Below, one piece after another: positions 5,861-6,049 of a stretch of DNA of 6,049 nucleotides. The notes beneath the pieces are model-generated. The model made no database searches and was not told where the DNA came from. It worked only from the letters and a program-made list of their open reading frames with translations. Each line of letters opens with the position of its first letter. Positions within the stretch are counted from its first letter, which is position 1. Made by a program: the position numbers and the translations under genes. This stretch comes from Neisseriaceae bacterium (GTDB lineage Bacteria; Pseudomonadota; Gammaproteobacteria; Burkholderiales; UBA11063): the NCBI GenBank assembly GCA_947499925.1, contig CANMQR010000044.1, forward strand, positions 1-6,049, written 5' to 3'.

Positions 5861-5874
5861 TATTATAAACTATA

Positions 5875-6049
5875 ATGAGTAATATATTGAGTAAAAATCA
5901 AGTTAACTTTTATTTAGTTAGCGAAAAAGATGAAGATATGAGGTTAGACAACCTCTTAATGCGTCTTTTAAAGGGGGTTCCCAAAACCCATATCTATAGA
6001 ATTATACGTAGTGGTGAAGTTCGTATTAATAAAAAGCGCGCTCAGGTGA
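5875..6049 (+). CDS. rluC: 23S rRNA pseudouridine synthase RluC, N-terminal part (cut by window end)
   Basis: Fifty-eight codons are visible, open to the window edge. They begin [15 protein letters not shown] and continue [18 protein letters not shown], then [19 protein letters not shown]. This matches the S4 RNA-binding domain at the start of RluC, whose E. coli form reads similarly ([33 protein letters not shown], from memory, split here only by a short variable part). RluC makes pseudouridines at positions 955, 2504 and 2580 of E. coli 23S rRNA. The catalytic domain lies beyond the window. Divergence from rne is the standard proteobacterial arrangement and supports RluC over its paralogue RluD. 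ATG 5875 is chosen because the frame is closed just upstream by TAA at 5866-5868. Confidence 0.88.
   Translation, partial: MSNILSKNQVNFYLVSEKDEDMRLDNLLMRLLKGVPKTHIYRIIRSGEVRINKKRAQV

Larger units (their letters stand above)
5463..5874. other. divergent rne-rluC intergenic region
   Basis: This 412-bp stretch has no convincing gene; the small ATG frames present (for example 16 codons from about 5514) lack ribosome-binding sites. Its core (about 5599-5695) is extremely AT-rich with A- and T-tracts. It must hold the promoters and leaders of both rne and rluC. In E. coli a long rne leader mediates autoregulation by RNase E; the sequence here permits leaders of 80 to 200 nt, but I could not identify an hp2-like hairpin by eye. 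Confidence 0.7.

Noticed and set aside
5940..5955. GAGGTT-AGAC-AACCTC hairpin early in rluC
   Set aside because: The stem is only 6 bp, has no T-run, and falls within the S4-domain coding sequence, so it is not a terminator or clear attenuator.

Overview
The window is AT-rich bacterial chromosome carrying four recognisable housekeeping genes and one unidentified gene end. The RNase E N-terminus (MKRMLFNATYQEELRV, then [23 protein letters not shown]) and a divergent RNase E / RluC pair are typical of beta- and gammaproteobacteria. By eye the RNase E reads most like betaproteobacterial versions, while the aspartokinase is of the E. coli LysC (AK III) type. A low-GC beta- or gammaproteobacterium is the best guess; the lineage cannot be fixed from this sequence alone. 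I see no phage, transposase, CRISPR, tRNA or rRNA.

Layout from left to right: (1) the last 18 codons of an unidentified + strand gene (1-57); (2) lysC, aspartate kinase, + strand (187-1536); (3) a short convergent gap almost filled by a two-armed nested palindromic repeat (1547-1658); (4) fumC, class II fumarase, - strand (1672-3066), 11 nt downstream of (5) rne, RNase E, - strand (3078-5462), the two forming an apparent rne-fumC operon; (6) a 412-bp very AT-rich divergent intergenic region (5463-5874) with candidate promoters and repeated TTACAA/TTGTAA half-sites; (7) the 5' end of rluC, 23S rRNA pseudouridine synthase, + strand (5875 to the window edge).

The genes serve different pathways: LysC starts the aspartate family of amino acids, FumC works in the TCA cycle, RNase E is the mRNA decay and rRNA/tRNA processing endonuclease and likely degradosome scaffold, and RluC modifies 23S rRNA. 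The noteworthy items are structural or regulatory. The intergenic repeat has two arms whose stems differ yet each stays self-complementary. A 12-bp box is shared, in matching orientation, upstream of rne and rluC. An eight-codon minicistron appears to overlap the start of lysC. The ribosome-binding site of fumC is embedded in the rne stop codon. The aspartokinase lysine pocket differs from E. coli LysC at several positions. No convincing new multi-gene system is present.
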